Shown here piece after piece: positions 43,441-51,105 of a DNA stretch of 64,000 nucleotides. The stretch lies in assembly GCA_044222005.1 (NCBI GenBank), contig JBGANY010000008.1:35202-99201 (forward strand), written 5' to 3'. Source of the stretch: Methylotenera_A sp044222005. Its GTDB lineage: Bacteria > Pseudomonadota > Gammaproteobacteria > Burkholderiales > Methylophilaceae. The translations under genes were made by a program, and so were the position numbers. The notes beneath the pieces are model-generated. The model was not told the origin of the DNA, made no database searches, and saw only the letters and a list, made by a program, of their open reading frames with translations. How positions within the stretch are numbered: position 1 is the stretch's first letter; the number at the start of each line of letters is the position of its first letter.

Positions 43441-43847
43441 CGGGTGAGCTTGCGCCCACCCGCTAAAGCTAAGCTAAAAGTACAACCATCATCAAAATGA
43501 ATTTAAATAATGGTCTAAAATCAACTTCTAACCGTACTGCTTTGATCACTAATTTCAACATGATAAAAAATCCTGTCTACGTTAGCTGGCCAGCCAACTG
43601 ATAAATTGGCTATTTATATCGCGCCTTGCATAGCGCTAGCTCTCAGCTTATTCGAAATCGCTTTAAGCACAGCTCAATTGAAAAAGTTATCCAAGCCTCT
43701 GACTCAGGCTTTTACAATCTCACCTTAAGCACCTTTGAGGATCGGTGCATCCGGAAGTCTCACCCTCCGTAGTTACACAACGAATTATTCGACCAGTGTC
43801 GCTGCCCGAGTTCTGTTATGTAGCATTCTTAATATTCTATAGTCTCC
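43441..43847 (-). other. Intergenic region with several possible RNA stems
   Basis: No convincing gene is present. A 30-codon minus frame at 43469-43561 (MLKLVIKAVRLEV..., hydrophobic end) has only a poor ribosome site. Stems seen on the minus strand: GCACC/GGTGC (43729-43748), AAGCCT/AGGCTT (43693-43711), an 18-bp near-palindrome at 43581-43598 that competes with GCCAA/TTGGC (43593-43610), and CGGGTG/CACCCG (43441-43462). This was the natural 3' flank of nrdJb if the truncated copy is the original end. Confidence 0.35.
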
Positions 43848-44329
43848 TTATCCGCACTTACTCTCACCACAATTCAAACACGTCAAACAGCCATCCATCA
43901 CTATCGCGGCTTTGGTTTGGCATTTGTTGCAAAGCGCAGCGCCTTTGGGGAAGCCTTCTGCGGTCATCTCCTCACCCGCTTTGGCGTGGTTCTCAAAATA
44001 TTCGGTGCGTTTTTCATCTACCAGTTTTTGCTGGTGTTCATCCAAACCCGGTTTTTTAAGCATGCCGATGTTTTGCAAGTGCTGCTCTACCACTTCGCCA
44101 ATCTCTGCCACCAAACTAGGCACGAACCTGCCGCCTTTTTTAAAGTAGCCGCCGCTTGGCTCAAACACGCTTTTCAGTTCCTCAACTAGAAACGTCACAT
44201 CGCCGCCTTTGCGAAACACGGCAGACATGACGCGGGTGAGGGCGACTATCCATTGAAAATGATCCATGTTTTTGGAGTTGATGAATATCTCGAACGGGCG
44301 GCGGTGCTCTTGCGGCGTGCCTTCGTTCA
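43848..44329 (-). pseudogene. Truncated duplicate of nrdJb (3' 481 bp)
   Basis: From 43849 to 44329 the sequence follows intact nrdJb (45451-45931) without net gaps, offset 1602 bp, with few changes (for example RTEY for RAEY and TAEG for TSEG). It encodes NEGTPQEHRRPFEIF through CLTCLNCGESKCG and ends in TAA. The 5' third of the gene is absent; homology stops exactly where the dispersed repeat begins at 44330. An ATG inside the repeat (44399) opens the frame but would add foreign residues, so a functional product is unlikely. Confidence 0.9.
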
Positions 44330-44525
44330 CCCCTTTGCCGCGCCTGAGGCTTGAGCGGCAGATGGAAAGCGGCGAGGACTGTTTGAGTGCTAAAAGCACG
44401 AGTTCCGCAGCCGCCCAGATGCGGCGCTAAGACCGATGGATAAAGCGGCAGCGGGGTGTCTTTTTGTTTACCCACTTTATTTTGGACAAGCAAAATAAAG
44501 TGGGTCGCCAAGAGGCGAAAGGAAA
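44330..44525. repeat. About 200-bp dispersed repeat, copy B
   Basis: Second copy of the element at 43242-43440, including the hairpin CCCACTTTATTTT (44471-44483) / AAAATAAAGTGGG (44492-44504). It joins the nrdJb fragment at 44329/44330 and ends shortly before the stop of the DUF2806-like gene. Confidence 0.75.
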
Positions 44526-44568
44526 GCTCCCACAATATAGCAACGCTACTCGGTGCCACCTATGCGAG

Positions 44569-45441
44569 CTAAAACGAGCGTCCACCTACAATTGAGGACA
44601 GTGTAACCCCTTGCTCAGCAAATTTCGTAACGGAATACTCGTAAAACTCTTGATTTGGAATTGACCCACAAATATTACAAAGCTCTTTACCTACATTGGT
44701 TAACAAAACTTTTCCTACGTTTATATTGTTAATTTCGGTACCTTGAAATTCAATCTTAAGCGGTCTTCCATAGTAGGCAATTACAGCATCTTTCGCGGAT
44801 TTAAATTGCCGAATAAATCCAGTGACAGATTGGAATGAAATAAGCCCCAATGCGTCTAAATGAGTTAATGCAGAAAAATCTATTTGGGCTTTTTTATAAA
44901 TTTCATTTTCAATGTCAAATATAATTGGATTTCCTTCCCCAAACCACCATACAAAAGTACACAGTCTTGTAAATAAATCAGCATCTTTTTTATCAATTGA
45001 TGAAATTAAATCGACTGTTCTTTTTGAATAGGTTCCAGGCCTTGTGGCCTCGCCAGATAACAGCTTGGCCCAAACCGTTTGCATTTCTTTATCTGAAATA
45101 TGTTCACATTGCTTGAAAAAATAAGCCACCCAGTCTTCTTCGAGGTCAGCAACTTTCGCATCATCAGGCAAGCTTTCTATCGCGGCGGCTGTTATGTCTT
45201 CGATATTTTTTTGCTTTCGAGCTTCCTGTTTAACCAGTCTTGATAATGCCCTGTGTTCTAAATCGCTTATTTCTAGCTTTGCTATTGCCTTTATTTTTTC
45301 TGCTTCAGCCTCAGCTTTAGCTTTTCTTTTGATTTTGGTAGGTTCATAAACAATTCCTAATGCCCCAGCTACTTTCTCAACCAATAACGTAGCTGGCTTT
45401 GTTAATTCACCATCAATTTTTATTAATGAAAACTCTGCCAA
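44569..45441 (-). CDS. DUF2806-like accessory protein
   Basis: 290 residues. A helical Lys/Glu-rich N-terminus (IKRKAKAEAEAEKIKAIAKLEI) leads into the body with WVAYFFKQCEHISDKEMQTVWAKLLSGE, RTVDLISSIDKKDADLFTRLC, and a winged-helix-like end LLTNVGKELCNICG. This order fits DUF2806 proteins, which occur sporadically on variable regions; function unknown. The start is TTG 45441 (a stop lies two codons upstream), only nine bases after the nrdJb stop, so it may depend on nrdJb translation. The DNA is clearly more AT-rich than its neighbours, suggesting transfer. Confidence 0.7.
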   Translation of the reverse strand: MAEFSLIKIDGELTKPATLLVEKVAGALGIVYEPTKIKRKAKAEAEAEKIKAIAKLEISDLEHRALSRLVKQEARKQKNIEDITAAAIESLPDDAKVADLEEDWVAYFFKQCEHISDKEMQTVWAKLLSGEATRPGTYSKRTVDLISSIDKKDADLFTRLCTFVWWFGEGNPIIFDIENEIYKKAQIDFSALTHLDALGLISFQSVTGFIRQFKSAKDAVIAYYGRPLKIEFQGTEINNINVGKVLLTNVGKELCNICGSIPNQEFYEYSVTKFAEQGVTLSSIVGGRSF

Positions 45442-45449
45442 AATCTAGC

Positions 45450-46142
45450 CTATCCGCACTTACTCTCACCACAATTCAAGCACGTCAAACAGCCATCCAT
45501 CACAATCGCGGCTTTGGTCTGGCACTTGTTGCATAGTGCAGCGCCTTTGGGGAATCCTTCTGAAGTCATCTCTTCACCCGCTTTGGCGTGGTTTTCAAAG
45601 TATTCGGCGCGTTTTTCATCTACCAGTTTTTGCTGGTGTTCATCCAAGCCCGGTTTTTTAAGCATGCCGATGTTTTGCAAGTGCTGCTCTACCACTTCGC
45701 CAATCTCTGCCACCAGGCTAGGCACAAACCTGCCGCCTTTTTTAAAGTAGCCCCCAGATGGCTCAAACACGCTTTTAAGCTCTTCCACCAAAAAGGTTAC
45801 ATCGCCGCCTTTGCGGAATACCGCAGACATGACGCGGGTGAGGGCGACAATCCATTGAAAGTGATCCATGTTTTTAGAGTTGATGAATATCTCGAACGGG
45901 CGGCGGTGCTCTTGCGGCGTGCCTTCGTTCATCACCACATCGTTAATGGTGATGTAGAGCGCATGCTCGGTGACCGGCGTTTTTACCTTGTAGGTAGAGC
46001 CGGTGATTTTCTCCGGGCGGTCTAATGGCTCGCCCAGTTGAATCACTTTTCCAGCTGCCTCTTTGGCCTCGGCCGCTTTGGCTTTGTCTTCTTCGTTTAC
46101 CAGCGCATAGCCGACGATTTTTTTGTCTATTCTTACTGTCAT
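45450..46142 (-). CDS. nrdJb: Class II ribonucleotide reductase, C-terminal subunit NrdJb
   Basis: 230 residues, the same length as the Pseudomonas NrdJb. With NrdJa it forms a split adenosylcobalamin-dependent reductase. The C-terminal CNKCQTKAAIVMDGCLTCLNCGESKCG carries the cysteine pairs, including those that re-reduce the active site and a zinc-ribbon-like group. It lies 28 bp after nrdJa. Its last 481 bp are duplicated at 43849-44329. Confidence 0.92.
   Translation of the reverse strand: MTVRIDKKIVGYALVNEEDKAKAAEAKEAAGKVIQLGEPLDRPEKITGSTYKVKTPVTEHALYITINDVVMNEGTPQEHRRPFEIFINSKNMDHFQWIVALTRVMSAVFRKGGDVTFLVEELKSVFEPSGGYFKKGGRFVPSLVAEIGEVVEQHLQNIGMLKKPGLDEHQQKLVDEKRAEYFENHAKAGEEMTSEGFPKGAALCNKCQTKAAIVMDGCLTCLNCGESKCG
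45451..45931 (-). repeat. 481-bp direct repeat, copy inside intact nrdJb
   Basis: Partner of 43849-44329 in the same orientation. Recombination between the two would remove 1602 bp (the DUF2806-like gene and dispersed repeat copy B) and leave one complete nrdJb. Confidence 0.9.
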
Positions 46143-46170
46143 TTGTTTTCTCCTGTATACGGTGAATTAA

Positions 46171-48336
46171 TTAAAACTTACCGTAGTAGCCTTCTTTCAA
46201 GGCATCGTATAAGTTTGCGGCGCTGTGAATCTCGCCATCGTATTCAATCTCTTCGTTGCCTTGCACCTCAACATGGGTGCCGTCTTCCAGCGTGAATCTG
46301 TAGGTGGTGTTTTCCAGATCTTTTTCTGTCACCAGCACGCCCTGGAACGCCTCTGGGTTAAACCTGAATGTGGTGCAGCCTTTCAGGCCTTTGTCGTAAG
46401 CGTAAAGGTAGATGTTTTTAAAGTCTTCAAAATCGTAATCCGTCGGCACGTTGATGGTTTTTGAAATCGAGCTGTCAATCCATTTTTGTGACGCGGCCTG
46501 AATATCCACGTGCGCTTTGGCCATGATGGTGGAAGAATCTAAAAAGTAATCCGGCAGTTTTTCTTCCGGTTTATCGCTAAACGGCATGGCATTCGGGTTA
46601 ATCAGCTCGCGGTAGGCTAACAATTCGTAGCTGAACACATCGACTTTCTCTTTCGATTTTTTGCCTTCGCGAATCACGTTGCGTGCATAGTGGTGCGCAA
46701 ATGATGGCTCGATACCGTTGCTGGCGTTATTAGCCAGCGAGAGCGAAATGGTGCCGGTTGGCGCAATCGAGCTGTGGTGCGTAAAGCGTACGCCCTTGGT
46801 TGCGATCTGGTTGCGCAAACCTTCTGGGAACTGCTGCATATAGCGGCTGTATTTGCCCATCAGCACTTTGCCCGCGATTTTTTGCCCAACTTTAATGCCA
46901 TCTGCCGCCATCTCCGGGCGTTTTGCCAGCATGTCGGCAGTCACTTCGAATTTCTCATCCATAATCGGCGCCGGGCCTTTTTCTTCGGCCAGCTGCACGC
47001 CTACGTTCCAGCCTTCTTCGGCCATCACGCGGGTGACTTCCTCGGTAAACTTGATGGAATCTTCTTCACCGTATTTCATTTTCATCATGGTGAGAGCAGA
47101 GCCCAAGCCTAGGTAGCCCATACCGTGACGGCGCTTGCGCATGATTTCATCGCGCTGCTGCTGCAATGGCAGGCCATTGATTTCCACTACGTTATCCAGC
47201 ATGCGCGTGAAAATGCCCACCACTTCGCGGTACTCTGCCCAATCGAAATGTGCTTCATCAGTGAATGGTTTTTTCACGAATTTGGTCAGGTTGACCGAGC
47301 CCAGCAGGCAGGCGCCATAAGGCGGCAATGGCTGTTCACCGCATGGGTTGGTCGCGCGGATGTTCTCGCAGAACCAGTTGTTGTTCATCTCATTCACGCG
47401 GTCGATCAGAATAAAACCCGGCTCGGCGAAATCGTAAGTGCTGGACATGATCACATCCCACAAACGGCGCGCCTTGATGGTTTTATACACGCGGCAAGCG
47501 ACTTTACCAGCATCCACGCCATCGGCTTTGGTGAGGTATTTGCCTTTCACTGGCCATTCGCGCCACACTACCTGGCTGTCATCATTCACATTGAGGCCAT
47601 CCACAATGGCTTCTTTTTCGGTGACAGGGAAAGCGAGCTTCCATTCCGCATCGGCCTTCACTGCCTCCATGAACTCTTTGGTGATGAGGCAGGAAAGGTT
47701 GAACTGGCGCAGACGGCCTGCTTCGCGCTTGGCTTTAATAAAGTCTGTAATGTCTGGGTGAGAAATATCAAACGTGGCCATTTGCGCGCCACGGCGGCCA
47801 CCCGCTGATGACACGGTAAAGCACATTTTGTCGTAGATATCCATGAAAGAGAGCGGGCCGCTGGTGTAAGCGCCCGCGCCCGCCACGAATGCGCCTTTTG
47901 GACGCAGGGTAGAAAACTCGTAACCGATACCGCAACCGGCTTTAAGGGTTAAGCCGGCCTCGTGTACCTTGCCGAGAATGTTGTCCATGCTGTCTTCCAC
48001 CACGCCGGATACCGTGCAGTTGATGGTAGAAGTGGCCGGTTTGTGCTCCAGCGCACCCGCATTGGAGGTAATGCGGCCAGCCGGAATCGCACCGTGGCGC
48101 AAAGCCCACAGAAACTTCTGGTGCCACTCCTGGCGTTTTTCCTCAGTGGTTTCGACATCAGCCAAAGCACGCGCTACGCGAGAATAGGAATCGTCCATGT
48201 CTTTATCGACATGTTCGCCTGATTTGGTTTTTAAGCGGTATTTCTTATCCCAAATATCCAGCGACACCGATTGAATCGGAATTTCCGTCTCAGTGTTCTC
48301 TTTTGATTTCATAGCTGTTTCCACTGCTTTTAGCAT
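46171..48336 (-). CDS. nrdJa: Class II (adenosylcobalamin) ribonucleotide reductase, catalytic subunit NrdJa
   Basis: 721 residues. It reduces ribonucleoside diphosphates to deoxyribonucleotides, with or without oxygen, using B12. The N-terminal ATP-cone is missing or minimal. The active-site cysteines are STINCTVSG near 112 and NPCGEQPLPPYGACLLGSVNL near 335 (Asn, Cys, Glu of the radical site). The C-terminal cysteines are supplied by NrdJb. Whether a class I enzyme also exists cannot be judged from this window. Confidence 0.93.
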   Translation of the reverse strand: MLKAVETAMKSKENTETEIPIQSVSLDIWDKKYRLKTKSGEHVDKDMDDSYSRVARALADVETTEEKRQEWHQKFLWALRHGAIPAGRITSNAGALEHKPATSTINCTVSGVVEDSMDNILGKVHEAGLTLKAGCGIGYEFSTLRPKGAFVAGAGAYTSGPLSFMDIYDKMCFTVSSAGGRRGAQMATFDISHPDITDFIKAKREAGRLRQFNLSCLITKEFMEAVKADAEWKLAFPVTEKEAIVDGLNVNDDSQVVWREWPVKGKYLTKADGVDAGKVACRVYKTIKARRLWDVIMSSTYDFAEPGFILIDRVNEMNNNWFCENIRATNPCGEQPLPPYGACLLGSVNLTKFVKKPFTDEAHFDWAEYREVVGIFTRMLDNVVEINGLPLQQQRDEIMRKRRHGMGYLGLGSALTMMKMKYGEEDSIKFTEEVTRVMAEEGWNVGVQLAEEKGPAPIMDEKFEVTADMLAKRPEMAADGIKVGQKIAGKVLMGKYSRYMQQFPEGLRNQIATKGVRFTHHSSIAPTGTISLSLANNASNGIEPSFAHHYARNVIREGKKSKEKVDVFSYELLAYRELINPNAMPFSDKPEEKLPDYFLDSSTIMAKAHVDIQAASQKWIDSSISKTINVPTDYDFEDFKNIYLYAYDKGLKGCTTFRFNPEAFQGVLVTEKDLENTTYRFTLEDGTHVEVQGNEEIEYDGEIHSAANLYDALKEGYYGKF

Positions 48337-48447
48337 GCCTTACTCCCTTATTTTTAACGTCTTAAACTTAGCACTACTACCCGGTTTTTGCTAACTATGT
48401 GATTTATATTAACAATCATATATTTTTGTGAAAAAACTCTCACCTAA

Positions 48448-48463
48448 ACACAACATATTGTGT
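48448..48463 (-). promoter_or_regulatory. NrdR box upstream of nrdJa
   Basis: ACACAACATATTGTGT is a near-perfect 16-bp palindrome matching the NrdR consensus (ACAC.ATATAT.GTGT). NrdR represses reductase genes when dATP/ATP is high. It lies 112 bp before nrdJa and a few bases downstream of the predicted transcription start. A second box about 30 bp away is expected but only a very degenerate match is present. Confidence 0.75.
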
Positions 48464-48473
48464 GTGAAGCAGA

Positions 48474-48502
48474 AATTTATGCCTTTATTTTGTAGACGTC
48501 AA
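48474..48502 (-). promoter_or_regulatory. Promoter of nrdJa-nrdJb
   Basis: On the minus strand TTGACG (48502-48497), 17 bp, TAAATT (48479-48474). Predicted start near 48467, just before the NrdR box. The rest of 48337-48701 is AT-rich with no gene; a TAAGTAACCGCTTACCTTA inverted repeat occurs near 48585. No B12 riboswitch was recognised. Confidence 0.6.
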
Positions 48503-48701
48503 CCCTATTTTTACATGTATTTTTTGCACCATTCCGGTGATTTTTTATAAAAAATGAGGCCAGCATTTGGGTTGGGGTAAGGTAAGCGGTTACTTACCTA
48601 AAAAATAAAATTTAAAATTTATATTTCTCGCAAATTTTGGTTGTTTATGCTTATGCAAACACACCAAAACATCCACTGCGATTTTGTGAGAAAATGGCGC
48701 G

Positions 48702-49949
48702 ATGAATCGCCTTCTGTATTCGCTTTTGCTGTATTTGGCACTGCCGTTTGTGCCGGTTAAACTGCTTTGGCGCGGCGTTAAACAACCCGCGTATAAAAAA
48801 CACTGGGGCGAACGTTTCGGCTTTTACAGCACGCCTGTAAGCAGGCCTGTCGTTTGGCTGCACTGCGTTTCGGTGGGTGAAACGCGTGCCGCCGAGCCTT
48901 TAATTAAAGCGCTGCAGCAACAATATCCAAACCATCAAATCTTGATCACCCACACCACGCCGACCGGACGCGAAACCAGCGAGCAGCTATTTGCAGACAC
49001 TGTTCAACGCGTTTACCTGCCTTATGATTTACCGTTCGCGGTCAATCATTTTTTAAGACACTTTAAACCAGCCATTGGTTTGCTGATGGAAACCGAGTTG
49101 TGGTTTAACCTGATTGCCGCATGCAAACAGCATGGGATTCCCTTGCTGCTGTTAAACGCTCGGCTGTCAGAAAAATCCGCGAAAGGCTATGCCAAACTTG
49201 GCAAGTTGGCCACCGATGGCTTGCATAGCCTTAGCGCCGTTGCCGCACAAACTGCGGAAGATTTTGCTAGATTACAGGCTTTGGGCGCAAATAATATCAG
49301 CGTTGCGGGCAATCTGAAATTTGACGTGAAGCCGCCTGCAGACAGCGTGGATAAAGGCTTGCAGCTACGCCAATCATTCGGTTCCGAACGCACTATTTTT
49401 CTTGCGGCCAGCACGCGCGAAGGTGAAGAAAAGCACATCTTGGATGCGGTAAAGGATCTGGCGATTCTGACAGTGATTGTGCCGCGCCATCCGCAACGCT
49501 TTAACGAAGTGGAAAGTATTATCAAAAACGCCGGTTTTACTTACCAGCGGCGCAGCAACTTGGTTGGTGCTATCGACAAAAACATACAGGTTGTGCTGGG
49601 TGACAGCATGGGCGAACTTTTTGCCTACTACGCAGCATGCGATTTTACGTTTATTGGCGGCAGTTTGCTGAAATACGGCGGCCAAAATTTAATCGAGGCT
49701 GCCAGTATGGGTAAGCCCATTTTGATTGGCAAATATACCTATAATTTTGCCGAAGCCACGAATAATGCAGTGAAAGCTGGTGCAGCAATACAGGTGAAAA
49801 ATGCTGAAGAATTACGCGACAGGATTCAATACTTGCTGCATAACGCCCTTAAACGCGAAAAGATGCAGCTGGCCGCGCTACGCTTTAGCGAGGCCTCCAC
49901 AGGCGCGACCACGCGTATGATGAAGTTGATTGCGGCATATTTACACTAA
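48702..49949 (+). CDS. waaA: Kdo transferase WaaA (KdtA)
   Basis: 415 residues. It attaches Kdo to lipid A precursor on the cytoplasmic face of the inner membrane. An N-terminal membrane anchor helix (YSLLLYLALPFVPVKLLW) precedes a GT-B fold: VWLHCVSVGETRAAEPLI near 52, MGLLMETELW-type GLLMETELWFN near 125, LLLNARLSEKSAKGY, and the nucleotide site FIGGSLLKYGGQNLIEAASMGKPILIG near 310. Stand-alone between nrdJ and the efflux series. Confidence 0.94.
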   Translation: MNRLLYSLLLYLALPFVPVKLLWRGVKQPAYKKHWGERFGFYSTPVSRPVVWLHCVSVGETRAAEPLIKALQQQYPNHQILITHTTPTGRETSEQLFADTVQRVYLPYDLPFAVNHFLRHFKPAIGLLMETELWFNLIAACKQHGIPLLLLNARLSEKSAKGYAKLGKLATDGLHSLSAVAAQTAEDFARLQALGANNISVAGNLKFDVKPPADSVDKGLQLRQSFGSERTIFLAASTREGEEKHILDAVKDLAILTVIVPRHPQRFNEVESIIKNAGFTYQRRSNLVGAIDKNIQVVLGDSMGELFAYYAACDFTFIGGSLLKYGGQNLIEAASMGKPILIGKYTYNFAEATNNAVKAGAAIQVKNAEELRDRIQYLLHNALKREKMQLAALRFSEASTGATTRMMKLIAAYLH

Positions 49950-49960
49950 ATTGGTTTGCG

Positions 49961-50548
49961 CTAACTCACCACAAGTTCTTTTACGTAGACCACTTCACAG
50001 GCGCCATTGCCGGTATCCTCCCGGGTAAGCGAGCTTTTCCAGTGCCAGCCATCACTGGCATTTACCTGCACCAGATAGCCGCTAAACCTGACCACTTCGC
50101 CCGGCCGCACTGATTTCAACATCCTCTCAATCCGGCCATCCGCTGGAATCATGTGCATATTGGCGCTATTCAGTTCAATTTCTCTATGCGGGATTGGGAA
50201 TTCATCCACATGCCAGTAATAAAAACGATTGCTTTGGCTGATATCAATTTTGCTTAAAATAGTCTCATCTGACATTGCCCCCCAGCCCAGCGCCAGGTCT
50301 ATCGGCGACAGATCGGCCTCTCTGCCGATAGAATAGCTCTTTGCAGACAATACGCGCGCCTCCATTTCGAAAGACTTCAAAGGCGTAATGCTGTAGCCGT
50401 TCAGAGTAAAGCTGGCGTGACTGATTGAATTTTGTGTGGGCTGATGGCTGGCGATGACGCCATTGCCATGCGTAACCGGACGCTGTGAAAAATGCTGATA
50501 CGCACCGTAACTGATAAGCGCAACGAAGAATATGAGTTTCCAGTTCAC
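49961..50548 (-). CDS. Conserved hypothetical protein with N-terminal membrane helix
   Basis: 195 residues. A signal-anchor (KLIFFVALISYGAYQHF) is followed by a conserved domain: FTLNGYSITPLKSFEMEARVLS, READLSPIDLALGWGAMSDETIL, FPIPHREIELNSANMHMIP, SVRPGEVVRFSGYLV. Similar proteins are frequent in proteobacteria without assigned function. Probably periplasmic facing. It is last in the minus-strand series, 11 bp after the isochorismatase gene. Confidence 0.75.
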   Translation of the reverse strand: MNWKLIFFVALISYGAYQHFSQRPVTHGNGVIASHQPTQNSISHASFTLNGYSITPLKSFEMEARVLSAKSYSIGREADLSPIDLALGWGAMSDETILSKIDISQSNRFYYWHVDEFPIPHREIELNSANMHMIPADGRIERMLKSVRPGEVVRFSGYLVQVNASDGWHWKSSLTREDTGNGACEVVYVKELVVS

Positions 50549-50559
50549 GCTGGTGTTGA

Positions 50560-51105
50560 TTATCTAATCAGTTTGGATATAGCCTTAAATGCCTCGTGAT
50601 TGGCATTGCCCAGCCATTCGAATACGACCGATTCGGTATTGCTGATCACGCAACCAGCATCGCGCAGCCTTGCCAACGCGTTGGCTTTATTAGCGGGGTT
50701 ACGCGAGATAACGGCGTCTTCCGCCACAAACACCTGCTTACCTGCCTGCAATAACGCCAAAGCAGTTTGCAGTACGCAAATATGCGCCTCCATGCCAGCA
50801 AGGATAATCTGTGGATTATCGCGATGCAGCTGCTGGCTAAACCTGGGCTCGCCGCATGCTGAAAATGCCGTTTTAGTAACGGGTTTGCAGTTTGGTAAAT
50901 GCTGCTTGATTTCCGACAAGGTTTCGCCCAAGCCTTGCGGATATTGCTCGGTAAAAATCGTTGGCACAGCCAGTAAATGCGCGGCTTGCACTAAAACACC
51001 GCAATTCTTAACCACGCCTTGCAATGCCTCTGCTGGCATGACAGAGGCCAGTTTCACTTGCATATCAACGATTACAAACTGGCTGAGTTGTTGATTAGCA
51101 AGCAT
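50560..51105 (-). CDS. Isochorismatase-family cysteine hydrolase
   Basis: 181 residues. The family triad is seen as Asp in FVIVDMQVKL near 14, Lys in VTKTAFSACG near 80, and the nucleophile Cys in LAGMEAHICVLQTALALL near 116. Members hydrolyse amides such as N-carbamoyl compounds or nicotinamide; substrate unknown (YcaC/hydrolase 2 subgroup). Its start overlaps the tolC stop by one base. Confidence 0.88.
   Translation of the reverse strand: MLANQQLSQFVIVDMQVKLASVMPAEALQGVVKNCGVLVQAAHLLAVPTIFTEQYPQGLGETLSEIKQHLPNCKPVTKTAFSACGEPRFSQQLHRDNPQIILAGMEAHICVLQTALALLQAGKQVFVAEDAVISRNPANKANALARLRDAGCVISNTESVVFEWLGNANHEAFKAISKLIR

Noticed and set aside
43228..43500. 90-codon frame ending in a Lys-rich tail
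   Set aside because: Falls in dispersed-repeat copy A; the equivalent frame is not kept in copy B, so it is not a gene.
43741..43850. Possible yybP-ykoY, M-box, TPP or FMN riboswitch because of GGTGAGAC-like words
   Set aside because: The conserved cores of these classes are not present in order; only isolated words match.
47125..47808. 227-codon plus-strand frame with many His and Phe
   Set aside because: Lies wholly opposite nrdJa, which is conserved along its length. Shadow of a high-bias gene.
48337..48701. Cobalamin riboswitch before nrdJa
   Set aside because: No B12-box-like sequence is seen; the NrdR palindrome explains regulation better.
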